Below, in pieces: positions 47,360 to 58,866 of a stretch of 64,000 nt of DNA. Both the position numbers and the translations under genes were made by a program. Every line of letters begins with the position of its first letter. Position 1 is the first letter of the stretch. The notes below the pieces were generated by a model. It did not search any database. It was given only the letters and a program-made list of their open reading frames with translations, and was not told the DNA's origin. The stretch is from Tigriopus japonicus. Lineage: Eukaryota > Arthropoda > Copepoda > Harpacticoida > Harpacticidae. The stretch is from NCBI GenBank assembly GCA_010645155.1, contig CM021316.1, positions 5,910,954 through 5,974,953 of the forward strand, in the 5' to 3' direction.

Positions 47360-50291
47360 TCAACTACCCTCGGGATTTTCAATCCATTGATAGATGAACA
47401 CCTGACATTCGCACAAGGCTGCCACAAAGTGCTCGCCATTCACAGAGAATTTGGTGATGTCCAAAATCGGCCGAGGAACACGCACTTCTTGCAGAATCTT
47501 TTCTGTGCCCAATTCCTCGAGTATCATCTTATGGTCTGAGCCCGAAGATCCTCGACCATATGCCAATATGGCTCTCTGGTCATCCCGGAAAATACAAGCC
47601 TTGAGGAATGATCTCTCCGTGTAAGATCCACCTCGTTTTTGATTGTACATCTCGATCAACGAGCACTGCACTTCACTGTCTGGCACTTCCAATTGCGTGA
47701 GAGAACCCACAATGTGTCTGGAATGAGGGTTGGGTCGTGTCGAGATCAGCAGGAGTCGAAGATCATTGTCAAAGCGCATGGACCAAAATGGCTCTGAAGG
47801 TTTCAGACGATGAGGTGTGTAAGTGTTGGCGCACGCCGGATCTTGGGCAAAGAACCATAGCGAGCCCAAAGTCATGACGAGCAATCCACCCATTTTTAAC
47901 TGACTAGAAGCGTCTTTTTGCACATATGCCAAGGCTATGATGGGTCTTCGTTCCACGGCAGGAAATTCTAGCTTCATCTTGGGGTCCAAGGACGTCTCAC
48001 GAGTGTCATAGAGCCAGATCTCACTCCGACGAGTGCCAATGAAAAACTGATGCGGGTTATCTCGGTCCCAAGCGCAACTCCACACTTCACTATCGCAAGA
48101 GTATCGTTGGATCTCTTGGCCCGAATTGACATTGGTGAGACGAACAGATTTGTCTTGCGATACTGAGAGTAGCTGGTCATGTCGGGTGGGATGAAAGGCC
48201 ATGTCTCGAATCGAGTCCTTGTGGAGAGCCAGGAATGTGCCCACTTTACGATCCAACATGTTGATTCTCCGGATGCCGAATCCGGGTGCCAAAGCTGTAA
48301 AACTCGGTTGGGTGACGATGAGCATAGCATGTACTTCATTGAAGGCCATCAATCGACAGTAGCGATCGCGAGCTCCCCCAGAATCGTCGAGGATGGAGCG
48401 GATAATGTCCAATTGTTTCACATAGCGCAAGGTTCTCGCCCCGAGCGAATTTCCCATCGAGCTGGTCCTCGTTATCGATGATGACGAGGATGAGGATAAA
48501 CTGCCTTGGGGGTCTGCCAAAAACCGACTGGTTTGACATAATCGTTTGAGCTTTTCAATTTCGTCGGATTGCAATTTGTTTTGTACCTAAAATGTGAAAT
48601 GGGGGGAAGATAAGCACGCAATGACGCAGGAGAGAAATTTTCAGCGTCAATTAAAATTCATTGACTTTTTTCAACCATAGATTGAGGCGTTTCTGATGGA
48701 AATGAGATTAAATTATGGATGTTTTTTTTCTAACCCAGGGAAAACGGCATTTTGTAATGTTAGATGTAAGGAAAACTGAAGGCATTTAAACAAAAAGAAT
48801 GGTGCGGAAAATAAAGTTCAAAATGACATATCTCCATCTGAAAATGCGAGAAAGCAATTTTCGCAATCTTGGCCAACCACGAGATCCATAAGTAATGGAT
48901 TGAAAACGCTTAATTATATAGTTAGTAGTAGTGATGGGGGGCAAACAAGAGATTGGGCAAGCTGTATTGGCACAATGCTTGGGCTTGCTGAAGCTTGGCA
49001 TAGCTTGGGTGCTTGGACAAGTACTTTTCCCAGCTAACAGGTTTGCCAAATTTGCTATGAACGAAGAATAAACTTGCCATCCGAATTTCACTAAACCAGG
49101 CTGATTCAGTTAAATAGGGCCCATTCCTTTGAAAGGATGTATTTTTAAGAAAATTACACACTTCAATTCTCTCACATGGGGAAATGCAAAATATTTCGAG
49201 AATACTAAAAAAAGATTTGGCATTTTACTTTTTCATGCCGGCAACTCTGAGTAAACGAGATTGTTCTGGAAGTGTGACTTCTAAATCTCGGTCTTGATTA
49301 GCCTCAAAAGTGCATTTATGTGTGGCCTAGAACCGAAACAAAAAAACCATGGTTTTGCAAATGCTATCCAAATTGAAATATTTTTTTTTGTATCACTTCC
49401 ACTATTTATTGCTAAATTATTAAGGTCAAAAGATCATCGAAAATGCAACTTGACATTTTTTCTTCTAAGTCACGCTGCAAGTATCTTAACTCTTCAAAGA
49501 GCAACTGCCGGCAACTGCATCTTTCGATGTTCCTTGAGCTTGGGAAGTGTATTGGTGTATTGCCCAAGTAATGCTTGTCAACAACTTGTTCTTGGGTGTT
49601 TGTGATGACTCATTACTTGCCCAAGTCACATCACTAGTTAGTAGCAAAATTTAAAGGAAACAAACACCGGAAGGGCTGATTTTTTGGAGAATTATTGGAT
49701 TTGCCATATACATCCATAACTCTTCGGCAACGGTTCAAGAGTGTATTAAAATATTCTTTACCAACTATCCCAAAATAAGAGAGAATTTCAAAGCATGCGC
49801 TATGTGGTTTTGGTCGGCCGATTTCGGTGTCGGTGAAACCCTTTTGCGGTCAAACGGTTTCACCGCCATTTTGGACCTACTTGCAAAGTTTTATAGTCCA
49901 ATTGGACTTGTCTGAGTTGTCCTTTGACGGTTTCCAGTTCATTGAGAGCGCGATCTCGCTCACTCGTGTCGATGGCTTTGAGGCGGAGCGTGAAATGCAC
50001 ACGAATATCGCGTTTGTGCGCCTTCTCATTGCAATTGGGACAGCCGTGACTGGAGGCGCTCTTCAGCCAACGCTCGATACAAGCCAATCCGAAGAAATGG
50101 CCGCATTTGAGCGAGGCAATCCGATGCTTGCCCGAATTGGTCCAAGGCTCCATGCAAATCGTACAATTCTCGCTATCCTCATCATCATCATCTTCCCGTT
50201 GGTCGTCTTTAGTGTTGGTGACCTCGGATGTGGATGGACAGGCCGGTGGATCGGTTAGTCGAGGCTTCTTGGGCGGGTTCTCGTCCTCCAT
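47360..50291 (-). CDS. RFWD3: E3 ubiquitin-protein ligase RFWD3
   Basis: RFWD3 ubiquitinates RPA and RAD51 at stalled forks and interstrand crosslinks. Two exons, 50291-49881 and 48586-47360, join to 545 residues. Residues ~40-90 are a RING finger: CTICMEPW, then CGHFFGLACIERWL and CPNC, giving the C3HC4 cysteine/histidine pattern. DTSERDRALNE and a coiled-coil-like stretch follow. The second exon carries the WD40-like half, with PGFGIRRINM, LLSVSQDKSVRLT and EVWSCAWD, all of which align with human RFWD3. The protein is shorter than human (774) because the N-terminal SQ-rich region is nearly absent. ATG 50291 starts an acidic lead-in (MEDENPPKKPRL). The 1.3-kb intron holds a hAT-like element, and the gene runs head-to-head with FBXO21 across about 1.2 kb. 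Confidence 0.93.
48929..49636. mobile_element. hAT-like non-autonomous element, 708 bp, inside the RFWD3 intron
   Basis: The termini are tagtgatg...catcacta, flanked by the perfect octamer gttagtag (48921-48928 and 49637-49644). Both ends contain cttgggcaag-like words in opposite orientation within the first 60 bases. No transposase frame was found. The element sits wholly inside the intron 48587-49880. Confidence 0.82.
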
Positions 50292-51478
50292 GGCCGTCTA
50301 ACTAAGGTGCGGTTCGGGGGAATCGGTTAAGTCGAGGAAATTTCGATCCCGCCTTTCAGAAAGATTGTTTTGATTGGCGCACAACTATCAGAGTGACCAA
50401 ATGGGAAAGATTAGAAAAAAGCCCAAGTCCGTGGTTGATTTCAAGCCAAATGCGTTGATTTCAGCGACAATTCAAGTTGAATTGTCGCTGAAAAAAAAGT
50501 TAGATCCAATCTAACCAGTGAAAAATAAACTCGCCACGACAATCTTTCAAAGGTGTTACTGAGTCATGACATTAATCAAACGGAGGTAAGCTCAAACATT
50601 TCATTGGCAACATTTTGCAATGTAGACTACGCGAGGAAAAAGTTTTATGCGAGGGATGAATATTGAGGTCATAGAAGTCACTCGTAATCAAGACCAGCAG
50701 AAGATGGCTCCTTAGACAAAAACGAAGAATTCAAGATATTGTATTCAAAATACGTCACTGATTTCCACTCTTTAGGATTCGCAATCCAACGCAACCTTAA
50801 GAATACGTAGTCCCTAACGTAAAAAATGTTCAGTCGATAAACCCATATAACTTGTTCCTGTCGTCCTTTTAAGTTCCAACGCCATAAAACATATCATAGT
50901 ACTATTCTATTCTCTATATATTTCATATCAACTCTTTGCACCCGCCAAAACATAACAAATGCGTGTTAAAACTTCAAACATACCATGATACCTGACGTTT
51001 TAGCTTTCTGGAATTGCTCCTCTGCGCTCGCTAAGTAAACAAAATATTCTGGGTAGAGTGATCTATGTAGTAATACCACAGATCATATAATGACTAGATG
51101 TCGCATTGGCCCGTACCGTCGGCGAGAGAAAAGTGACACCACTTGGCCCAGCTGCGCTAGCTTCAAAATCTCAGGGTGACCGCGTGCTCAGAAGTAACGA
51201 CGTTCGCTCGCGTCAAGAACAAAGTACGTACGGTACGTTGAGTTTGTTCAGGATTTGGCCACGCTGGCAAAATTTTGAAAAGTTCGAAATTCCCACCATT
51301 TTGGGGTGTAGTGTTATGTACCAGCTGATGAAGCAAAGTTGTCCACCTTTTTCTCGCACGAAGCGAGGTCTAGCCATTATATGGTCTGTGAGTAATACAC
51401 TCGCTGTCCCTGAAACTAAGAAACCACAAGCAAACATTGCGCTAATCCAACTTGTCATTTCTCCTGTGCCTGAAACCC
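50292..51478. promoter_or_regulatory. Divergent promoter region between RFWD3 and FBXO21
   Basis: It must hold start sites for both genes. It includes a 35-base near-perfect palindrome at 50459-50493. A 130-codon open frame at 51106-51498 overlaps the FBXO21 start in another frame and is not thought to be coding. Confidence 0.45.
50459..50493. repeat. 35-base palindrome (17-bp arms, 1-base centre)
   Basis: tttcagcgacaattcaa is followed by a single g and its exact reverse complement. Such a perfect pair is far beyond chance expectation for this length and could form a cruciform, or be a protein site or an insertion scar. Confidence 0.92.
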
Positions 51479-53448
51479 ATGGCCTCAACCGTCCCTAGGG
51501 AGACCTCATGGTCCCAACTACCGGCTGAACTACGCGAATCCATTCTCACTCAACCGGAAGTGTCTTGGCGGGATCTGATTCATTTAGGGCAAACCTGTCG
51601 CGATCAACACCAATGGATCTTCCATCCTGCCCGACAAACCGGCCCAATTTGGCACATCCACGCCCTTAGAGCCTACCCCCACCTGGCTGAACCATCCGAG
51701 ACCCATGAGATCAATTGGTTGGCTCGATTGGAAGTCCGACATCGTTGTCAGAATCGCACTTTGGACACGATGCGATCGTTTTCCGGACGATTCTTTCACA
51801 GATTAGACTTGTCCAATGACGAAATCGATGAAGCTCTCCAAAGTTTGGAAGGTCAACATGAGATCCATGATATTGTGGATGCTTTGGAGACGTTTTTAAA
51901 TCGAGAAGATCAACGAACGGATTTGACGAGCCATTATTACGCTCGGAAAGTGATCCAAAGACTTAAACACCGCTTGGCTCAGACTTATTGGCAATCTTTC
52001 TCGGATCAAGCCGAAAACAAAAGTGTTTGTCACGAGGCTGAAGTTTACCTTCAAGGTGCCATTCGATTTTGTCAATGGTTTAAAACGGACATGAGGATAT
52101 CCCTGTCCCCGATTCGACGAAAAATGCAGACTTTTCGCGACCGAGTGGCGAGTGTCCTCGAGCTCACCCAACCCGATCACCCCGCACTCGTCCGATATCG
52201 TCAAAATTTGACCCAAACTCACCCTTATTCCTTGGTCGATTTAAAGCGACTCATTTCGGTGGTGAATCGGGTGCTTTTTGAAGAAGAGCAGTTTCGGGGC
52301 AATGATCAAGCTTATTACAAACCCGAGAACTCATTCCTCCATGAGGTTCTCGAGCGAAAGTTTGGTATTCCCATCAGTTTGTGCCTTTTGTACATGATTG
52401 TCATCTTAGATTTTGGGGTGGACGTGGCACCTGTGAATTTCCCGCGCCATTTCCTGATCCGAATCCGGCCAATGGAAGGCGACGAAGCCACCATTTACCT
52501 CGATGCCTACGGCCATGGCCGAATTTTGAGCACATCCGACCTTCGACGAATGACTCAGTTTCCGTTCCAATCGGATATGCTGTCACCCGTGGGGCCTTTA
52601 GATTTGTTCAGACGAATGGCTCGTAATCTGACCGCTTATTTCACGGGTGCAAGTGAAGATTCGGGATCACTCGACTCCTACTCGGACTTGAGATCGTGCT
52701 TTGAGCTCATGATTCTTTTGGGAGGTGAGCACGAAATCCCGGAATTTGCCCTAATCAAGACGTACTTGCAACTGAATATCAACCATCGGGAAATACGACA
52801 AGAACTAGATAGATATCAGACCATTATGGAACGGAATGGACCTGGACCCATGGGATCTGTGATTCAAACCATGAAACGAATTGTTCAAGTAAGAGTTTTC
52901 AAATTTGACTTTTTGTCCGCGAAAATGAAGTGGTTTTTTTTCCCTGGTAGGGTCAAGAAGAAGACATTGCTAATGACGCCAATAAAGCGGACATCAAAAC
53001 TCGAGCCCTACTCCAAAAAGCCGCGGATGAATTCCAATTTGGTCGGCTTTGCGTCGGGTTGATTTGTCGGCACAAGAAATATGACTACAAGTGTGTGATT
53101 TACGGCTGGGATCCGTCTTGCGTGGCCAGTCGGGTAAGAGTCACTGAAAGTGCCGATTCAAAAAAAAAATTAGCCTGATCGCCTATCTCGTTTTAGAGTT
53201 GGATACTTCAAATGGGTGTGAATAAACTGCCTCATGGGGCTAATCAGCCTTTTTGCAATGTACTCGTCGAAGATGGATCCATTCGTTATGCAGCCGAGGA
53301 AAATTTAGAGCCTGTGCCTTCCGATATGATGATAGCCCATCCTTTAGCCGGGAAATATTTTAACTCTCACAATGGGCGGTGCTACATTCCCAATGAAGAA
53401 CTGCTAAAAGTGTATCCAGAGGACCTCGCCGTATTGGACGCCTTTTGA
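51479..53448 (+). CDS. FBXO21: F-box only protein 21
   Basis: FBXO21 is the substrate-recognition part of an SCF (SKP1-CUL1-F-box) ubiquitin ligase. Exons 51479-52888, 52951-53133 and 53197-53448 join to 614 residues (human about 628). Residues ~8-60 form the F-box (QLPAELRESILTQPEVSWRDLIHLGQTC). A SirB1/transglutaminase-like region follows, with the family signature KPENSFLHEVLERKFGIPISLCLLYM at ~280-305 and VNFPRHFLIRI. The last ~110 residues are a YccV/HspQ-type hemimethylated-DNA-binding-like fold (FGRLCVGLICRHKKYDYKCVIYGWDPSC). ATG 51479 is the first in-frame methionine before the F-box. Introns of 62 and 63 bp separate the exons. AATAAA follows at 53476. Confidence 0.95.
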
Positions 53449-53475
53449 TTGATTGTTGTGACGTGATTGTTAGTG

Positions 53476-53481
53476 AATAAA
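53476..53481 (+). terminator. Poly(A) signal of FBXO21
   Basis: AATAAA lies 28 bases after the FBXO21 stop, inside the short convergent gap before the eL31 gene. Confidence 0.65.
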
Positions 53482-53583
53482 ACAGATCTAAGTCGATCCA
53501 CACTCGATCACCGTCTTCAGTTCACTGCCGTTGGTCAGAACTCTTGAGAAATAAGGACAACACGATCGGTTCAGGGAACTGTA

Positions 53584-53589
53584 TTTAAT
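53584..53589 (-). terminator. Poly(A) signal of the eL31 gene (ATTAAA)
   Basis: On the minus strand the common variant ATTAAA lies about 32 bases after the eL31 stop codon. Confidence 0.5.
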
Positions 53590-53620
53590 GAGGCGGAAGA
53601 GATGTCACTCCGACAAAGAA

Positions 53621-54570
53621 TTAATCACTGCTGGTCTCCACATTCTCGGTTTGAAGTCCCTTGAAAGTGGCCACGTTGACATGGGTAACCAGGGTGTACA
53701 ACTTGTTGGCAGCATCCTCATCTTCGTTTCGAAGGCGAGCCAAACGCACACGAATCCGGAAAGGAACATTTCTGTAAACAGAACCATCATTCAACGTAAA
53801 ATTTGAACAGATTATTATTCATTTCTAAGTACATGCCAAGTCGAAATTAAGATGACTTTTGCCCCTGACCGAGATCTACGTGGGGTTTAAGGCTCTCTTA
53901 TTTAATTCTCTCTAAAAAATATTTAATTCTCAAATCCAACTTTGTTGGCATGTCACTGTTCCACATACTTGATTACAAAAACCGAATCAACAATTCATCT
54001 ACTCCTCAGGGTTGGGGATTTCGTTCAAGATTAACATCTATGACTGCTCAAATTCATAACTACAATCAAATCATCCTAGTTCATCTTAACTTTCAAATTT
54101 TATAATCTTACAACCATTCTTAAGGGGAACTGGCTGACCCGGTTCACGTCATGAAAACACTCCCACGATGTTAAAAGGAAGGTCCATACGGGTCATGCTC
54201 CATCTCAAATGTCTCATATGGTCCTGCCTTTCCCCTCTTTAACAAAACATTGATTTATTTAAACGCCATTAAATTGCGTCCCTCAAGAACTGCCAAGTGC
54301 TTCGTTGAACGACTGTCTGTCACTGAATATGAATGTATGCGTGTCCTCGTACCTGACACCTTGGGACCAGAGGTGCTTGTTGAGTCGGGTGTCGACTCGG
54401 ACATCGGTGGTGCCCATCTGCTTCTCGGCGAACTTCTTCACTTCCTTGATGGCGCGGGGAGCGCGGTACTTGAACCCGATCCCGTGGAGGCGCTTGTGCA
54501 GATTGATGGTGTACTCGCGGGTCACCACCTCGCCCATGGTCGAGCCCTTCTTCTCACCTTTGGGAGCCAT
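53621..54570 (-). CDS. RpL31: 60S ribosomal protein L31 (eL31)
   Basis: A structural protein of the large ribosomal subunit near the exit tunnel. Coding exons 54570-54353 and 53771-53621 join to 122 residues (human 125). [58 protein letters not shown] and [19 protein letters not shown] are all typical of eL31. The intron is 581 bp. A further non-coding exon upstream (54763-54790) carries the TOP-like leader. The gene converges on FBXO21, with only 172 bases between stop codons. Confidence 0.98.
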
Positions 54571-54762
54571 AGCCGTGGTCTAAAAAACACATGAATAAAA
54601 TTGACTAACACCAACTTTCAACGATCGAATACAACGTCTCGGGCGCAAAGAGCGCTGTTCAATCGTTCGGCGAAGATTAGCGGGGAGATGGGAGGCGTAA
54701 CTGGGCGGGATGGGGTGGATTGACGCGGATTAAGCCCAAGATTACAAGTTTGGTAGACTTAC

Positions 54763-54790
54763 CTCGGTCGAAAACAACGGGAAAAGGAAG
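54763..54790 (-). promoter_or_regulatory. Non-coding first exon of the eL31 gene with a TOP-like start
   Basis: On the minus strand cttccttttcccgttg leads into cgag and a gtaagt donor (54762). The matching acceptor ttttttag precedes base 54579, nine bases before the ATG. A pyrimidine tract at the cap site is the hallmark of growth-regulated ribosomal-protein mRNAs. The exact cap base is inferred. Confidence 0.6.
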
Positions 54791-56795
54791 AATCAGCTGA
54801 GGAGCGAACACAACAAACAGCGGTCATGAAGAGGTTGGCGAGATGTCTCAACAGAATATAGCGAGGAATGACTGGGATTTATTTTATTCCGTAAAAGTCG
54901 GGGAAGACCTTGAGAAGTAGTGTTGCATTAAGTAGTTTACGGGCAAACAAGAATATATTGTCATTTGAAACTTTCGTGTCACATTTGAATATTGTTTTAA
55001 AGTGGATTATAAAGTGCCGTTGTAAAATATTCTAGAAATCCATTTCGATCAACACTCTCCATCGAAGTAGACCATGAGCTGAATATATTTTGACAATATT
55101 AGAGGTAAATACATCCATCAATCTGATCGTAAAAATTGAAAACAAGACTTCTCCGACTTAAAAACAACGTGCAGACGTCCGAGCTCAAATCTTGATCTTC
55201 GGTGTTTTAAACGGTATAATAATTGCCCAAAACTCCTTCTGATAGCATTCAGTTATAAATTGAACCCGCAGTCAATCGCAAACATAAGTCATCGTAATTG
55301 AAATTTCCTGCATTTTTGGTTCATTTTGGCCCCGCGCCATTTTTATTTAAAAAACGACCAATTTGCTTAAAATTGTGGCCAAAGTTTACACTAAATTGTT
55401 TTGACGCGTCAAATGTGGTTAAAGCGCACTGAATCCAAGGAATGAAAGGGCTCTTTAGGGACTCTGAAGTGTTAGCCAGAAGAAAGATTAACCAAAATAG
55501 TTATTGGTTTGCACAAAATTGAAGTGTAAGAGTGCAAAAGTAAGTGCATGAGTAAAAACCAAGTAGAATTACAATTGCGAAAAATATGATATTTTTTGTA
55601 AAAGAACAAAAATTATTATTGTTCGGAAATAAGGATTTAGAACCAAAGAACCTGGGGTTTTCTCCACAACTCCGTTGTTTATAAAGTGCATGTGTACATG
55701 TACTATCAGTTTGTTCGTCTGACTCTAGAATTGCAATTGTTAGCACTTTTTGACAAAGTCATTGTAATTAATTACATTTTTAGGAAACTAGTTCAACTTA
55801 AAAGGAAAAGACAGTCAAATATTGGCGTAAAAGGATTCTGTCTAACTGCAATTAAAAATGCTAAGGAAATTTTCCGTTTCTGCATAGAACAACGCCAATC
55901 ATATATCAGATTTGGTTCAAGTTTATTTGCAAAATGCCAGTTTCGACCAATTCGATCAATAATGGGACAGATTCTGCCGATTTTTAGAAGATATTTCCGT
56001 TTTTCACGGATTCATAGTGAAATGTTCGAAAGCTTGGTGGCAAACAAAGTCAGAAATTGTCCGCATTTTTGTTGAATTTTGACCAAGTTAGTCCAAAAAA
56101 GCCAGAATTTTCTCGCTTTTTTGGAGATTTTTTTGCGAAATTGCTTTTTTGGGAACTGAAGTTTGTACTAAGAAATCGTAAGTATACTCTTAATACGGTT
56201 ATATCCTGGTTTGGTTCCACATGCAGTTAGTTCAATGTTTGGGCGATCAAATCAACTTAATGCAGACTGCAGAGCCTAGTCATTCACTTTTTTGCAAGTA
56301 CTGCTCGGTTGATGAGATGAAAGCTATGGATTTACTTGGTCTCTTAAGAACGTTATATGCATGGAACTAATCAATAAAGTCCATCAATCAATGGTTTAAT
56401 AATAATGATGGTTTTACTGCAAATTGGTGCCCATCATAGAAATTCGTAAAAATAAAACTCGACCTTGCAACCGTTAAAAGGTGGTATGCTTCCCTGTTTC
56501 TAATTCTCATTTTGATTAGAGCACTATAATTTTGACCACACAGGGTAATCCATAATTAACGTCCCCTAGATTTTGGCAATGATTTATGACAAAGCAAGAT
56601 ACCAAAACGACTTTTTGGTAAAAATAACAAGAAAAGAAGAAGTGTTTGCCTAAAACTTTGTTTCCTTCGTCTAAGCAATTCAGTCTCTATTAAGCTTTGT
56701 AGTGTGCGGTCAAATTAGGATGATTTTTCAGAATAGAACCTGCGTAATTTGAGTGTGAGAGTCACCACTGGAAACAAAACCATAGCTTATGAACA
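54791..56795. other. Intergenic stretch, no gene recognised
   Basis: AT-rich with short frames only (for example 55686-56075, plus), none with a recognisable domain. Confidence 0.45.
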
Positions 56796-57225
56796 ATTTT
56801 AAAGAAAACCCACATTCGCTTCACCTAGATGGCTCTCACATGATTTAGCACGCCCCCAACACATCCTACTAGAGTGCCCTCTCTTGTCCTCAAGATTACC
56901 AACTCACCAGTAGAACAAGCCTTCTTAGAGAAGCAAAGTTGGGCTTCAAGCAAAAGGAAAAATGACAATCAGCGCCATCTTGAGGTAGAAATGGTTGTGT
57001 GTGCTTTTGTTTAGTCTTTGGCCTTAATTTGTGATTACTCAGCACGGCTTTTTGATTTTTTAACTCAATAATATCGTAGCTGAGCTCTAAAAGACTCGAA
57101 ATATGAAGAGAAATCCACATTAAGATGGAAGCTGCAATTTTGGCAACAAGTTTATGTTGAGGATAGATCTGAAATCAAGAGGATTTGCCCCTGTTTTGGC
57201 TTCATCCAGTGGCTATTTTTGTAAC
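56796..57225 (-). repeat. Dispersed repeat, ~430 bp, copy 2
   Basis: The inverted counterpart of 31039-31468: cgcttcacctagatggc, gacaatcagcgccatcttga and ggcttcatccagtggc appear as complements in reverse order. Identity is moderate, with small indels. It lacks the tRNA-like head found next to copy 1. Confidence 0.8.
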
Positions 57226-57700
57226 CTTCAATTTAACCTGGCTCTAGATATCAAATATTGAGCAATAAGCAAAATATTTGGCGATATGGTCTGTAAAACT
57301 TGAAAAAACAACACAACGGACAAAACAATTTTAGAATTCAATAAATTTATTCGAGGAACTTGGCACAAATTCAATGCCTTTCATTAATTCCTTGACCCAG
57401 GACTTTTCAGCATTTCTAGCTTTTCCTTTGACCTCAACACTAGTTAACAAACAAACATAAAAATATATCCTCATACACCTTAACTATAAAATACGACAAC
57501 TTGTGTCACACAGGAAAATAAATACATCTTGCAATGAATTCATATTGTTTCCCAATTTTCTTTGAACTTTTCTAAACACTTAATTACTATGTCATTTCGA
57601 ATTTTTACCCACATTTTAAGTAACTATCTATACTATACAGAAATCAAAAAGATAGACTAAGTTTGAAAAGAGGGTCCGAGCTCTCTCCCTTTCACCAATA
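57226..57700. other. 3' flank of the 57.7-kb gene
   Basis: AT-rich, with no coding frame. It probably contains the 3' untranslated region of the minus-strand gene that ends at 57701. Confidence 0.4.
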
Positions 57701-58866
57701 TTATTGCCGCAAGAGAGATTTTTGGGTTAATCCAATTGTTTCCGTCAAAAGCTTTTGCTCCAATGTCGATTCTTGTCCAGAGCACTGGGCAGATATTTGC
57801 AACCTAAAATAAATCAAAAGGCATGGATTTCTTTATTGATCCATTTATTTCATAAATTTCCCTCAAATTTCAATCTTACTCATGTAAGGCTTTGAGTTTC
57901 CGATAAGTGTCCAACCTCGTTTCCGGACACGGACACGCTTCCTCAACTTGGAACCGCAATTCCCTTTTGGTCTGAAAGATCTGCCGATTGGCCAAATCAC
58001 ATTTTGGTCGAGCAGGCCTCACTCGGGCAACCCGAGGAATGGCAAACGACACTGAAACCAAGTTAGCTCCCACACTTTCAAACAGGTCAGCAAGATTTAG
58101 CACGTCAGCATTCAAATTCTGGAAAAGAAAAAAAAAATACATAAGAACAGAGCGAAACAACGACGGCATATCGCCAACTCCAAGGCCATTTCCTAAGTTG
58201 TTTTCAAACATGTCAATCCTTTGGGCCGGAGTTTTTGGAATTTGTAACTAATGGCACTGTTTCATGGCTCGTGACATGGCCAAGTTAAATAGAGGAGTAG
58301 TCAGTAGCTTCTGTAGCCGCCCAAAGTGCTCTCTGTCTCTCTTTGCACAATCTGTTGGGGTCTCACCCGATCGAGGAAAGAGTTTCGTCCATCCGATAAT
58401 GGACGACTTGTCCCAAGAGTGCATCTCGGTGCCTGGACTACTGTAGGGAACCCGCAGAGAAAGGAATGGACGATCACCTTTTAAAAAGGAGCGGTCAAGA
58501 GCTCAAGTCGTCCTTCAAAGAGGTGACGGGGTCAACAGTCAAAGATTCAAGAAGACATCAAGTCCATTTAAAAGAAAGCTATTTCCAAACATGACTTCGT
58601 TTTGTCCCCAGAGGGTCTGATTGTCTCACTTAAGCAATGCCGATCCGATCGATTTTGGATTGAGGAAATTTAAAACAGATTTTTGTATATCTTACCCGGC
58701 CATGAACTTGAAGGAGAGTCCCTAGACCAATACCAAAGATGACATTGAGCAAATTGAAATTATTTTTGCGACGAGTCTCGAAGAATTGTCTTTGAGCTGA
58801 ATCCACTCGATGAGGTAAAGATTGTAAGGCAAATACATTCTGAGCAGCAATTACTTCACAAGCCAT
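57701..58866 (-). CDS. Hypothetical 170-residue protein with one hydrophobic segment
   Basis: I do not recognise this gene. Exons 58866-58696, 58118-57880 and 57803-57701 have good GT-AG borders and join to 171 codons with the stop, without frame conflict. The protein begins MACEVIAAQNVFALQ. Residues 37-54 (FNLLNVIFGIGLGTLLQV) form a possible membrane segment. The middle is basic and Arg/Pro-rich (IPRVARVRPARPKCD), and a CPCPETR motif follows at about residue 120. The last exon is Gln/Leu-rich. A small mitochondrial or membrane-associated protein is conceivable, but nothing in the sequence fixes that. The introns are 577 and 76 bp. Confidence 0.62.

Noticed and set aside
51106..51498. 130-codon plus-strand frame before FBXO21
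   Set aside because: No domain, overlaps the FBXO21 start in another frame, and shows no splice link.
56520..56620. Possible transposon end near acagggtaatccataatt
   Set aside because: No inverted partner or target duplication was found.
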